A stretch of 64,000 nt of DNA, taken from NCBI RefSeq assembly GCF_006716485.1, contig NZ_VFPD01000002.1, positions 62,001 through 126,000 on the forward strand. Reading direction: 5' to 3'. Under the pieces are notes generated by a model, which saw only the letters and a program-made list of their open reading frames with translations, searched no databases and was not told the DNA's origin. Shown here one piece after another: positions 34,015 through 42,865 of the stretch (position 1 is the first letter of the stretch; each line of letters begins with the position of its first letter). Made by a program: the position numbers and the translations under genes. This DNA comes from Chryseobacterium aquifrigidense (lineage in GTDB: Bacteria > Bacteroidota > Bacteroidia > Flavobacteriales > Weeksellaceae).

Positions 34015-34668
34015 ATGGTCAGATTAGACGAAAACGAGATTTCATTTCCCGACCCCGAGCTATATGATGGCCATGAGGGAGTGGTTGCTTTTGGGGGTGA
34101 CCTGTCCGTAGAACGTATTTGGTTTGCTTATCAGCTAGGCATTTTTCCATGGTACAATCCCGGAGAGGAAATCCTTTGGTGGTGTCCTGATCCAAGGTTT
34201 GTTCTTATTCCTGAAGAACTAAAGGTTTCAAAATCCATGAGGAAGATACTCAACAGAAATGTTTTTACTTTCTCTGAGAATAAGAACTTCAGAGAGGTGA
34301 TCAGGAATTGCCAGCAGGCTACCCGAAAAGGACAGCTTGGCACGTGGCTTTCTGATGAACTGATGGAGTCTTTTATCCAGCTTCATCAATATGGTTTGGC
34401 TAAAAGCATTGAAGTATGGCAGGATGAAGAACTTGTAGGCGGTTTTTACGGGCTGCAGATTGGAAATGTATTCTGCGGAGAAAGTATGTTTGCTAAGGTA
34501 AGTAATGCTTCAAAAGCAGGATTTATCAACTTTGTAGAAAGCAACAAAGACCATCTTGAATTAATTGACTGCCAATCACATACTGAACATTTGGAGAGCT
34601 TGGGGGCAAAAATGATCCCCAAAAAAGAATTTCTAAAAATCTTACACGAAAATAATGAACGCAGATAA
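34015..34668 (+). CDS. aat: Leucyl/phenylalanyl-tRNA--protein transferase
   Basis: At 217 residues this is normal for the family. It moves Leu or Phe from aminoacyl-tRNA to proteins with N-terminal Lys or Arg, marking them for ClpS/ClpAP degradation (N-end rule). The sequence has the hallmark early block FPDPELYDGHEGVVAFGGDL, then AYQLGIFPWYNPGEEILWWC, DPRFVLIPEELKVSKSM, and the GGFYGLQIGNVFCGESMFAK block that forms the substrate pocket. The start ATG is 7 bp after the upstream terminator. The 3' end overlaps the EamA gene by 14 bp, so the two are probably co-translated, without any obvious functional link. Confidence 0.96.
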   Translation: MVRLDENEISFPDPELYDGHEGVVAFGGDLSVERIWFAYQLGIFPWYNPGEEILWWCPDPRFVLIPEELKVSKSMRKILNRNVFTFSENKNFREVIRNCQQATRKGQLGTWLSDELMESFIQLHQYGLAKSIEVWQDEELVGGFYGLQIGNVFCGESMFAKVSNASKAGFINFVESNKDHLELIDCQSHTEHLESLGAKMIPKKEFLKILHENNERR

Positions 34669-35533
34669 AGAAAAATGGGTTCTTCTGGTTGTCCTGAGTA
34701 TTATCTGGGGATCATCCTTTATTTTAATCAAAAAATCGCTGGAGCATTTCAATCCGTTTCAGGTTGGGTCTTTAAGAGTTCTTATTGCCGGAATTATTCT
34801 TCTTCCGGTTGCTATTTCCAATTATAAACTTTTCCCTAAAAAACATTTAAAATGGTTAATTCTGGCTGCTTTTACCGGAAATTTCATTCCTATGTTTCTG
34901 TTTCCGATTGCTGAAACTGAAATAAGCAGCAGTATTGCAGGGATTATCAACTCTATGATGCCTATTTTCGTGATTATTGTAGGTGCCTTGGTCTGGAAGT
35001 TTGAAACAACGAAAAAACAGATCATAGGAACCCTTTTAAGCTTTACCGGAGTCTGTATTCTGGCATTTGGAGGTGGTGACAGCGGAGATTTGAAAATGAT
35101 CCCGATCCTTCTGTTACTGCTGGCAACTTTATGCTATGCCCTAAGCACCACAACCGTAAAATCAAAGCTAATGGAAGTATCTTCTACGGTTTTATCTGCT
35201 TTTGTGTTTTCTTTTGTTTTGTTACTGCCATCCATTATTGCACTCACAGGTACAGGATTCTTTTCAGAATTCAGTTTTTCGAAGGATAACCTGACGGGGC
35301 TTATGTTTGTCAGTCTGCTATCTGTTTTCGGAACAGGCCTGGCGATGATGATGAATTACCGTTTACTTAAAGTTTCCTCTCCCCTGTTTGCTTCTACAGT
35401 TACTTTAGTGATGCCTATTGTTGCTATTATCTGGGGAATTATTGATGGTGAGAAACTGACCTATTTACAATTTGCAGGAGCTGGAATTATTATTGCCGGG
35501 CTCATCTTTTTAAGAACAAATCCAAAAAAATAA
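34655..35533 (+). CDS. EamA/DMT-superfamily transporter
   Basis: The 292-residue protein has about ten membrane helices arranged as two EamA repeats. The first repeat starts LLVVLSIIWGSSFILIKKSL (the WGSSF-like motif is typical) and the second LLLLLATLCYALSTTTV. It ends with FAGAGIIIAGLIFLR and a short basic tail. These carriers export or import metabolites such as amino acids; the substrate cannot be read from sequence. The gene overlaps aat by 14 bp. Confidence 0.93.
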   Translation: MNADKEKWVLLVVLSIIWGSSFILIKKSLEHFNPFQVGSLRVLIAGIILLPVAISNYKLFPKKHLKWLILAAFTGNFIPMFLFPIAETEISSSIAGIINSMMPIFVIIVGALVWKFETTKKQIIGTLLSFTGVCILAFGGGDSGDLKMIPILLLLLATLCYALSTTTVKSKLMEVSSTVLSAFVFSFVLLLPSIIALTGTGFFSEFSFSKDNLTGLMFVSLLSVFGTGLAMMMNYRLLKVSSPLFASTVTLVMPIVAIIWGIIDGEKLTYLQFAGAGIIIAGLIFLRTNPKK

Positions 35534-35580
35534 AATCGTATTATAAATTAAATTATATTTGGATGATTTAACTTATAACT

Positions 35581-36447
35581 ATGAAAAAACTTCTACTTTT
35601 TGGGGCTATAGCCTTATCTACACTTTCCTGTTCCAGCTCTGATGACAACCCTTTCGACAACAGCGATCCTTCAAATCAAAGTGTAATTCTTCCTACGAAG
35701 ATGACTATGGATGGTATTGTAATGAAAATCAATTACAACGGAACTAAAATCATCAGTATGATCAACAACATTAATCACGGACAGAGAGTAGAGTTCTCTT
35801 ATACAGATGATTATGTTTCGGGGATTAAGAATTACGAAAATAATGTTCTTGAAAGCGCAGTTGAATATGGATATTCCAACGGGCGTATGTCCACAGCGGT
35901 AATTAAGGAATATTCTACTGCTGGAGTCATACAGAACACTGTTTCATTTAACTATATGTATACAAGTAATACGGAAATTAGCGTACAAAAACAGACCAAT
36001 TCAGGAACTGCCGGGTCTTCGACCATTAACAGTGTATTTACTTACAGCAACGGGAACATGGTGAGCAGTATTGGCTCAGGAACCGGAACAGTAAATGGAA
36101 ATACCATTAATTATACTGAAAAAGAAACTTATACATACACGGACAAAAACTATCCTTTTAAAAATGTAAAAGGTTTTGATAAAATTATATTCAACGGAAA
36201 TGAGAGCAGTGATGGGATAAGCCTATTGTTTTCAAATATTAAGAACAGTTTAAGTACTTATAAAGGAGAGTTTACCAATACCACAGCCGGAGGAGGAACA
36301 GCTACAGGTACGACGTCTCATAAGTATACCACAACGTTTAATACTGCAGGGTATCCATCTGAAGAAAGCAGACAGTCTCTTGATATGAATGGAAATGCAA
36401 ACACCAGCGCTCCGGATAAATTTTTCTACGAATACAATTATCAATAA
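35581..36447 (+). CDS. Surface/periplasmic lipoprotein of unknown function
   Basis: The 288-residue protein has a lipoprotein signal (MKKLLLFGAIALSTLSCSSS, acylated Cys at ~17), followed by an Asp/Asn/Ser-rich linker typical of Bacteroidota lipoprotein export signals. The mature part is rich in Tyr/Asn/Gly/Thr strands, with repeats such as VEYGYSNGRMSTAVIKEY and NSVFTYSNGNMVSSIGSG that resemble YD-type beta repeats. The C-terminal part contains several Gly/Thr runs. No enzyme motif is seen. It stands alone and ends at a bidirectional terminator. Confidence 0.8.
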   Translation: MKKLLLFGAIALSTLSCSSSDDNPFDNSDPSNQSVILPTKMTMDGIVMKINYNGTKIISMINNINHGQRVEFSYTDDYVSGIKNYENNVLESAVEYGYSNGRMSTAVIKEYSTAGVIQNTVSFNYMYTSNTEISVQKQTNSGTAGSSTINSVFTYSNGNMVSSIGSGTGTVNGNTINYTEKETYTYTDKNYPFKNVKGFDKIIFNGNESSDGISLLFSNIKNSLSTYKGEFTNTTAGGGTATGTTSHKYTTTFNTAGYPSEESRQSLDMNGNANTSAPDKFFYEYNYQ

Positions 36448-36472
36448 AAAACCTGCATTTCTGCAGGTTTTT
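36447..36472. terminator. Bidirectional terminator between convergent genes
   Basis: AAAAACCTGCA / TGCAGGTTTTT with a 4-base loop, overlapping the lipoprotein stop and serving the minus-strand TPR gene (stop 36491) as well. Confidence 0.85.
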
Positions 36473-36490
36473 CTCTTATTTTAGATTATT

Positions 36491-37873
36491 CTAGTTCTTT
36501 TTCTTCACTTTGCTGGCTTTTACCTTTTTCACTTCGTCTTTAATGAAAGGATATTTTTTCTGCATATCCTTGGCTAAAGAAGGATCAAGTTCCAGTGCTT
36601 TCTGAAGAGATTCCATTCCTTTATCCTGGTCTTTCAGATTGTAGAAGCAATTACTCAGCTGATAAAACAACTCTGCTCTGTAATGTTTCTTTATGGCTCT
36701 GTTCAATACTGTCACCGCATCTTCATACTCTCCTACCAACATCAAAACTTCAGAATAGGCATACCAGTTATAGAACCTTGAAGGCTCTGCATCCACCAGT
36801 TTTTTAAGACATGAAAGACTTTCTTCAAACTTCCCTGAATCGATGAATAAAAATGCCAGTCTTTTCTGATAGTCGAGATTGTTTTCATTCAGCTGGGTAG
36901 CTTCTTTGGCATAATGCAATGCTTCAGACATTCCGCCCATTTCTTCATAAAGATAAGACTGTTCCATCATTGCAAGATAAAACTGAGGGTCTTCTCTTAA
37001 TGATTTCTGAAATGCATTTAAAGCTAAGATAGGCTGTTTCAGGGCTTTATTGCATAATCCGATCTTATAAAAAGTAAATGCTTTTGTGTATTCCAGCTCC
37101 AGCATTTCTTCATATGTTTCGATTGCCTTCTGGTATTGTCCCAAAGCTTCATAACAGGCTGCTTTATTGGCATATACTCCCACAGAGTTGGAGTTGATTG
37201 CCAGTAAATAGTCATAACCTCTTATGGCTTCATCATAATTTTTTCTGTTGAAATAGAATTGTCCGTATTCAAACCAGGCGGTTTCAGAATAAGGGAATTC
37301 ATCTAAATATTCATTAAGAAAGGCAATAGCCTCCTCACTCTTATTAAGGTCACTGAAACACACCATACAGTTTTCCAGCGAATATTCATCCGTAGGATCT
37401 TCCTTCAGTGCTTTTCTGTAATGTTTAAGAGCGTTAAAAGGATCTCCGAGATTCACATATTCATCCGCAATAAAGTTGTGGAGAAAGTTTTCTTCTTCCT
37501 CTAATGTTAAAGCTTTCTTGCAGATTTCAATGGATTTTCTAGGATTTCCTAAGTTCGAATAATACTTGGCGTAACAAACCAAAAAGTCTGTATTCTCCAT
37601 AGAAGCACCTTTCAGTTCGTCAATAAGTTCTTTCGCAGCATTATACTCTTCCCACTCCAGAAGGATCTCAAGTCTTTTGATCTTAATATCCAACGAATTA
37701 GGGTGAAGCTTTAGTCCATAATTAACAGCCATGTCTGCGTAATTAAAATCACCAAGCTCCAAATAATAAACAATAATGTCTTCTAACTCTTCGGTATCGA
37801 AGTAGAATTCGTCATTGTTTTCCATCATTTCCTCGAACTTTTTTACAAGTTCATTTCCAAAATACTCTTCCAA
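36491..37873 (-). CDS. Cytoplasmic tetratricopeptide-repeat protein
   Basis: The 460-residue protein is made of about eleven TPR helical pairs, for example NPRKSIEICKKALTLEEEEN and DPFNALKHYRKALKEDPTDE, with a Lys-rich C-terminus. There is no signal peptide. The frame has no ATG near its beginning; TTG at 37873 gives MEEYFGNELVKKFEEMMENN, which fits the N-terminus expected for this flavobacterial TPR family, so a TTG start is proposed. TPRs bind peptides or proteins; partner unknown. The ~200 bp upstream hold no gene. Confidence 0.85.
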   Translation of the reverse strand: MEEYFGNELVKKFEEMMENNDEFYFDTEELEDIIVYYLELGDFNYADMAVNYGLKLHPNSLDIKIKRLEILLEWEEYNAAKELIDELKGASMENTDFLVCYAKYYSNLGNPRKSIEICKKALTLEEEENFLHNFIADEYVNLGDPFNALKHYRKALKEDPTDEYSLENCMVCFSDLNKSEEAIAFLNEYLDEFPYSETAWFEYGQFYFNRKNYDEAIRGYDYLLAINSNSVGVYANKAACYEALGQYQKAIETYEEMLELEYTKAFTFYKIGLCNKALKQPILALNAFQKSLREDPQFYLAMMEQSYLYEEMGGMSEALHYAKEATQLNENNLDYQKRLAFLFIDSGKFEESLSCLKKLVDAEPSRFYNWYAYSEVLMLVGEYEDAVTVLNRAIKKHYRAELFYQLSNCFYNLKDQDKGMESLQKALELDPSLAKDMQKKYPFIKDEVKKVKASKVKKKN

Positions 37874-38080
37874 TAGTGTCCTCTTTGTCGGCCCAACGCT
37901 TGAATTTGCTTACAAACCTCGGCAAACGTTTAATTAATAATATATCTGAAACTGATATTCAAATATTTATGCAAAGTTGCAACTTTTTTTTGAATATTCC
38001 ATTTCATAAATTTCTATTATAAAAATAGTAAAAAAAGAAAACCAATAAAAGGATTGTGGATAAAAAAACGGAAATTGGGG

Positions 38081-39049
38081 TTAAATTCTTACAACAAGGC
38101 GTTTTCCGCTTTGTACCTCAGCATTCCATACCGCTTCGATATCTTTTATATCAATGTCCTGGGTTTCCATTTTAATTTTTCCTGCTACGGCTGCCTGAAA
38201 CATTTCTGGGATAATTTCTGAAAACAGAAGCCCTGACTCTTCTTTCGTCCAGCTTCCCAATCCGGATCCTGAAATCTGAATATCGGTTCCTCTGAGAATC
38301 TGCGAAGACAGCTGAATGATATCACCGCTCATTCCTCCTATCGTTACCAGTTTTGTTTTATGAGAAAAGGTTCCGTCTCCTTTAAGAGCGGATAATATCA
38401 TTTCTACAGAATGCCCCCAGATATAATCTATGATGATATCTACCGGAGTTTCCAGATGATTTTCTTTTATTCTTTGCTTAAAATCATGATCGTCCAGCTT
38501 AAGTGAAATTGCCACATCAGCGCCCAACTCAAGTAAAGACTGCAGAGATGCTTCATTTCTACCGGTAACAATCACTTTGCCTGCTCCATATAACCTGGCC
38601 ATCTGAACGGCAATCTTTCCTGTAATTCCTGTTGCTCCGTTAATCAGGACTGTGTTTCCTGGCTGTAATCCAGCCTTGAATTTTAAGGCCATTGCAGATC
38701 CCATTACTGCATTGGGTAATGCTGCTGCTATAGAAAAATCCAGTTCTTCAGGAATCGGAATGATCATCTTTTTATCTGCGGCGGCTTTTTCGGATACAGT
38801 TCCTTTTTTGCTGAAAAAATACACTTTATCTCCATTTTCAAGATATCCTGCTCCATCTGTGCCGATCACTGTTGGCTGGTGTTCCTTATTTTCTGTTGAA
38901 TAGTGATTTCCGCCTGCTCTGGCCCTATCAAGATTTTTAATTGATGCTGCTTTTACTGAAATCAAAACTTCATTTTCCTGTACTTCAGGCTCTGGGAAAT
39001 CTGCATATTGGGGGATACTTCCTTTTTCAAATACTACTGCTGCTTTCAT
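38081..39049 (-). CDS. Zinc-free medium-chain (quinone-type) oxidoreductase
   Basis: The 322-residue protein has a GroES-like N-terminal domain (VLISVKAASIKNLDRARAGG, then TVIGTDGAGYLENGDKVYFF) and a Rossmann domain with the NADPH motif INGATGITGKIAVQMARLYG. The Cys/His zinc ligands of alcohol dehydrogenases are missing, as in quinone oxidoreductases of the MDR superfamily. It probably reduces quinones or alpha,beta-unsaturated carbonyls with NADPH. A Crp-type regulator encoded about 500 bp upstream on the same strand may control it; such pairs are common but the link is not shown here. Confidence 0.88.
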   Translation of the reverse strand: MKAAVVFEKGSIPQYADFPEPEVQENEVLISVKAASIKNLDRARAGGNHYSTENKEHQPTVIGTDGAGYLENGDKVYFFSKKGTVSEKAAADKKMIIPIPEELDFSIAAALPNAVMGSAMALKFKAGLQPGNTVLINGATGITGKIAVQMARLYGAGKVIVTGRNEASLQSLLELGADVAISLKLDDHDFKQRIKENHLETPVDIIIDYIWGHSVEMILSALKGDGTFSHKTKLVTIGGMSGDIIQLSSQILRGTDIQISGSGLGSWTKEESGLLFSEIIPEMFQAAVAGKIKMETQDIDIKDIEAVWNAEVQSGKRLVVRI

Positions 39050-39182
39050 TCTTTTAATTTTTATACAAAATTAGGAGGGATGAATGCTGTGGAGCGATAA
39101 CATTTGTTATGAGTTTTGGATTTTGGGAACGGAGATTAGAAAAAGGAAGCTGGGAGTTTATAAAGTCGGTAACAGAGTTAAC

Positions 39183-39500
39183 AAACGCAGCGATCGCTAG
39201 GGAACATAATATTGTGATTAATATTTGTTCGCAAGGGCACTTCGTTTAGCAATGAACAATCATCGCTGAGTGAAACGCCTTTACGAACATTTTCAACAAT
39301 ACATATTATTCTTTGCGAGCTTACCGTTAAAAAGTATATGAAATTTAAAGATGGAAACGCAGAGGACGCTAGGGAACATAATATTGTGTTTAATATTTGT
39401 TCGCAAGGGTACTTCGTTCAGCAATGAACAATCACCGCTGAGTGGAACGTCTTTGCGAACATTTTCAACAATACATGTTATTCTTTGCGAACGTTACGTT
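39183..39500. repeat. Two direct copies of a ~145-bp intergenic element
   Basis: Copy 1 (~39183-39329) and copy 2 (~39355-39500) are offset by 172 bp and ~88% alike. Each holds a dyad: GTTCGCAAGG on one side and TTTGCGAAC (TTTACGAAC in copy 1) on the other, with ACTTCGTT and GTGGAACG (TGAAACG) inside. This fits a REP/MITE-like dispersed element. It fills the 505-bp gap between the oxidoreductase and Crp-type genes; I see no coding potential there. Confidence 0.8.
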
Positions 39501-39554
39501 TAATATGAGTCAAAATTTATGCAGTTTCTTTTTAAACTTCCATCTTCCATCCTC

Positions 39555-40133
39555 TTAAAGTCCTTCTTTCAATATTTTGCTCTTGATTCTGCTGAGATGT
39601 ACCGTTGTAATTCCCAGATAGGAAGCGATATAATGCTGGGGAACTCTTTTGATGATCTCTGGTTTTTGCTTGACCAGATCCAGGTATCGCTGCTGTGGGG
39701 TGTCTTTAATAAATGAAAAGAAGTGTTTCATATAATCGAATACCCTTTCAAAAAGAGCATCCATAAAGAGATTTCTGAGCTCAGGATTTTCGTAGACTTC
39801 TTCCAGAAAAGCGTCCACATCCGGTTTGTTGATTTTGTATAAGATACAGGGTTCTATGGTCTCAAATGAAACCATGCTTGGCAAACCTTTTTTGAAGCTT
39901 TCAAGGGAAGAAAACATGGTGTTTTCAAGAAAAAACTGGAAGGTAACATCTTTTCCGTCATTATTATACCAGGCTCTGACGAGTCCTTTTTCAATATAGT
40001 AGGCATTGCAGGAAATTTCCCCTTCTTTTAAAAGCAAAGTTTTGGCAGGGATTTCCATACGTTGGAAAGCGCCCAGAAATTTTCTCCACTTTTCTTTAGG
40101 GAAAGGAAACCTGTTTTTGATATGTTCAAACAT
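39555..40133 (-). CDS. Crp/Fnr-family transcriptional regulator
   Basis: The 192-residue protein has an N-terminal cyclic-nucleotide-binding fold (~10-115; LLLKEGEISCNAYYIEKGLV, then NTMFSSLESFKKGLPSM) and a short C-terminal helix-turn-helix (RVPQHYIASYLGITTVHLSR). The phosphate-cassette residues for cAMP are not conserved, as usual for the many Bacteroidota Crp-like proteins that sense other signals. It is separated from glmM by a terminator, so it has its own fate downstream of that gene. Confidence 0.9.
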   Translation of the reverse strand: MFEHIKNRFPFPKEKWRKFLGAFQRMEIPAKTLLLKEGEISCNAYYIEKGLVRAWYNNDGKDVTFQFFLENTMFSSLESFKKGLPSMVSFETIEPCILYKINKPDVDAFLEEVYENPELRNLFMDALFERVFDYMKHFFSFIKDTPQQRYLDLVKQKPEIIKRVPQHYIASYLGITTVHLSRIKSKILKEGL

Positions 40134-40144
40134 GCTGATATAAA

Positions 40145-40171
40145 AAAGAACGGACCACTTGTCCGTTCTTT
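40145..40171 (-). terminator. Terminator after glmM
   Basis: AGAACGGAC / GTCCGTTCT stem with 5-base loop, flanked by A- and T-runs, directly after the glmM stop at 40179. Confidence 0.85.
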
Positions 40172-40178
40172 ATATATT

Positions 40179-41561
40179 TTAGATTAAACTTTTAATTTTA
40201 GCAATGATATCATCTCCCAACTGATCTGCTTCTTCCTGAGATTTGGCTTCAGTATAAATTCTGATAATCGGCTCTGTATTGGATTTTCTAAGGTGAACCC
40301 AGTTGTTTTCAAAGTCTATTTTAACACCATCTACTGTAGACACTTCTTCATTCTGATATTCCTGCTCCATTTTACTTAAAATAGCATCTACATCAATCTC
40401 CGGTGTCAGCTCTATTTTCTTTTTCCCCATGAAGTAACTTGGATATCCTGCTCTTAATTCAGAAACGGTCTTGTTTTCTTTAGCTAAATGCGTTAAGAAT
40501 AATGCAACGCCTACTAAAGAGTCTCTTCCGTAGTGTAATTCAGGGTAGATAATTCCTCCGTTTCCTTCTCCTCCGATGACAGCATTTTTTTCTTTCATCA
40601 AAGTAACAACGTTTACTTCTCCTACAGCGCTTGCAAAGTATTCTGAATTATGTGTTTTTGCCACATCCCTCAATGCACGGCTTGAAGAAAGGTTGGAAAT
40701 TGCAGCTCCGTTTTTATTTTTCAAAAGATAATCTGCAACGGCTACCAGGGTGTATTCTTCTCCGAACATTTCTCCTTTTTCATCTATAAGAGCCAATCTG
40801 TCTACATCCGGATCTACAACTACTCCTAAGTCTGCATTTTCTTTTTTCACCAACTCACAGATATCTCCCAAATGTTCTTTTAAAGGCTCAGGATTGTGTG
40901 GGAAGTGGCCTGTAGGTTCACAATATAATTTGATGGTTTCACAGCCTAATTTGTCTAAAAGCATAGGAATAGCAATCCCTCCTGTAGAGTTTACAGCATC
41001 AAGAACTACTTTAAAGTTTTTTGCTTTGATTGCCTCCACGTCTACCATGGGTAAATCCAGGATCTGCTGAATATGGATATCGAAAGCATCATCTCTTGTT
41101 TCATATTTTCCAAGATCGTCCACCTCTGCATAGTTGAAGTCTTCACTTTCTGCTAAAGCCAGTACTTCTGCACCGTTTTCTCCGGTGATGAATTCTCCTT
41201 TTTCGTTTAATAACTTAAGAGCATTCCATTGTTTTGGGTTGTGAGAAGCGGTAAGGATAATTCCTCCGTCTGCATTGAGCTCAGGAACCATTACTTCTAC
41301 TGTAGGTGTTGTAGAAAGGCCCAGGTCTACTACATTAATACCTAATCCCTGCAATGTAGCAGTTACCAAAGAAGAAACCATCTGACCAGAAATTCTGGCA
41401 TCTCTTCCGATGATAAGAGTAAGATCTTTTTTATTTTTATTATTCTGAAGCCAGGTTCCGAATGCAGATGCAAATTTTACAACATCCAGCGGTGTTAAGT
41501 TATCATTTACTTTACCACCAATGGTTCCGCGAATCCCGGAAATAGATTTTATTAATGACAT
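40179..41561 (-). CDS. glmM: Phosphoglucosamine mutase
   Basis: The 460-residue protein belongs to the alpha-D-phosphohexomutase family. The catalytic serine loop is TASHNPKQWNALKLL (Ser106), the metal loop is VVDPDVDRLAL, the sugar loop includes GGEGNGGIIYPE, and the phosphate loop is RKSNTEPIIRIYTEA. It converts glucosamine-6-phosphate to glucosamine-1-phosphate for peptidoglycan and LPS precursors. Close relatives act on mannose or glucose phosphates, so glmM is the most likely but not the only assignment. Confidence 0.88.
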   Translation of the reverse strand: MSLIKSISGIRGTIGGKVNDNLTPLDVVKFASAFGTWLQNNKNKKDLTLIIGRDARISGQMVSSLVTATLQGLGINVVDLGLSTTPTVEVMVPELNADGGIILTASHNPKQWNALKLLNEKGEFITGENGAEVLALAESEDFNYAEVDDLGKYETRDDAFDIHIQQILDLPMVDVEAIKAKNFKVVLDAVNSTGGIAIPMLLDKLGCETIKLYCEPTGHFPHNPEPLKEHLGDICELVKKENADLGVVVDPDVDRLALIDEKGEMFGEEYTLVAVADYLLKNKNGAAISNLSSSRALRDVAKTHNSEYFASAVGEVNVVTLMKEKNAVIGGEGNGGIIYPELHYGRDSLVGVALFLTHLAKENKTVSELRAGYPSYFMGKKKIELTPEIDVDAILSKMEQEYQNEEVSTVDGVKIDFENNWVHLRKSNTEPIIRIYTEAKSQEEADQLGDDIIAKIKSLI

Positions 41562-41629
41562 GATGTTTTTAATTTATTTTGTTTTTTCTAAATTTTCCAA
41601 CGCAAAGATACTTAAAAGACCCCTTCACC

Positions 41630-42646
41630 TTACAGAACAGGAATCTTTTTTTGGACTTTATCATAGGTATTTTTCACAACTTTCGGTGGTGCAAAACGAT
41701 ACCCTATATATAACAAACCATACAGGTTATTATTCTCTACCGTTTGGTTATTTTTCTGATCGTAGGCATAGTTTTTAAAATTCATTTTACCTCCGAATAG
41801 AAACCGGTCTGTATTATAGCCCACATGAAGGCCACCCTGCATTCTTATGGTAGCATATTGGGCATTTTGTTTTGTTGATCCATTATCAAGATCTCTGTAG
41901 CTGGAGAATTTACCCCCAATCCCCACAGCCAGATAAGGCGAGATATTTACTTTTTTTCCAATGACCCAATTATAAAAATATCCAATGTTTCCTCCTATAT
42001 TGTATTGTGTGTCTTTGCTTCTTACTCCATCAATCGTATTTCTGAAAATGGTAAGATCATAATCTACAAACGGAACCCAGCTTCCGCTGCTTTTATACTG
42101 CCATTCACCCTGCGTGTAGATACTTCTTGCCGAAAAGTTTTTATTGAGAATATAGGATGTAGATCCGCCAAAGGTTTGTACTCTTAAATTCGGAAACTGG
42201 TAGTATTGATCTCTTCCTTCCTGCCATTCCGGAGATAAGTCTTTCATGTTTTCCACATAAAAGCCTTTTACATTTTTATAATAAACATTCTGAATAAATC
42301 TTCCCGGAAAAAATCTGAAACTTAAATCGGTATAGGAACTTTTCCCTTTCATTTCGTCATCATTTTTTCCCTGTAAAAATTGGGGTGTAAATGATACTGT
42401 TGCACTTATTATTCTATAATCAATTGAAAATGAAGTTTTCGTCTTATTGTTGATGGACAGGTCCATATTGAATGCGTTCTTGCCTTCTCCCATTGAAAAA
42501 ACATAGCGTTCAATATTGGTATCAAGATTCACACGGATCATTACCTGATCTGCATAAGATTTGGTATTCGTGGTATCGGATTGTGCTTTTCCCTGAGTGG
42601 TTATTAAAGAAAATACAATTAATAATCCTGCTTTTAAGAAATTCAA
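41630..42646 (-). CDS. DUF4421 outer-membrane beta-barrel protein
   Basis: The 338-residue protein has a signal peptide (MNFLKAGLLIVFSLITTQGKA, cleaved near AQ). The body is alternating beta strands with aromatic ends (FSIDYRIISATVSF, YTDLSFRFFPGRFIQNVYY, YNIGGNIGYFYNW, LYGLLYIGYRF), as in an outer-membrane barrel, and fits DUF4421. The frame has a TTG but no ATG before the signal peptide, so a TTG start is proposed. Function is unknown; it is not linked to its neighbours. Confidence 0.78.
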   Translation of the reverse strand: MNFLKAGLLIVFSLITTQGKAQSDTTNTKSYADQVMIRVNLDTNIERYVFSMGEGKNAFNMDLSINNKTKTSFSIDYRIISATVSFTPQFLQGKNDDEMKGKSSYTDLSFRFFPGRFIQNVYYKNVKGFYVENMKDLSPEWQEGRDQYYQFPNLRVQTFGGSTSYILNKNFSARSIYTQGEWQYKSSGSWVPFVDYDLTIFRNTIDGVRSKDTQYNIGGNIGYFYNWVIGKKVNISPYLAVGIGGKFSSYRDLDNGSTKQNAQYATIRMQGGLHVGYNTDRFLFGGKMNFKNYAYDQKNNQTVENNNLYGLLYIGYRFAPPKVVKNTYDKVQKKIPVL

Positions 42647-42712
42647 ATCGAACAGTTTTAATTAGAAAAATGAATGTACTGCTTTTTTTCCAATTATCCG
42701 ATGAACATAATA

Positions 42713-42865
42713 TTAAGAACAGCCACAGTCTTTATCACAGTGGGTTCTTTTTGAGCTGAATTTCTTTGGTGCGAAATTCTTTTTGAGTACTTTGAATAAA
42801 GAGTAGCAGGCGAATGCTACAATAAGTATAATAAGTACGTACTGAATAATTAATGATGAGTCCAT
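42713..42865 (-). CDS. FeoB-associated Cys-rich membrane protein
   Basis: The 50-residue protein has one membrane helix (IIQYVLIILIVAFACYSLF) and a basic, Cys-rich tail ending HCDKDCGCS. It begins on the last base of the feoB stop codon (TAATG overlap), so it is translated with feoB. Such short proteins regularly follow FeoB in Bacteroidota and may deliver or stabilise iron at the transporter, much like FeoC in other groups. Confidence 0.85.
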   Translation of the reverse strand: MDSSLIIQYVLIILIVAFACYSLFKVLKKNFAPKKFSSKRTHCDKDCGCS

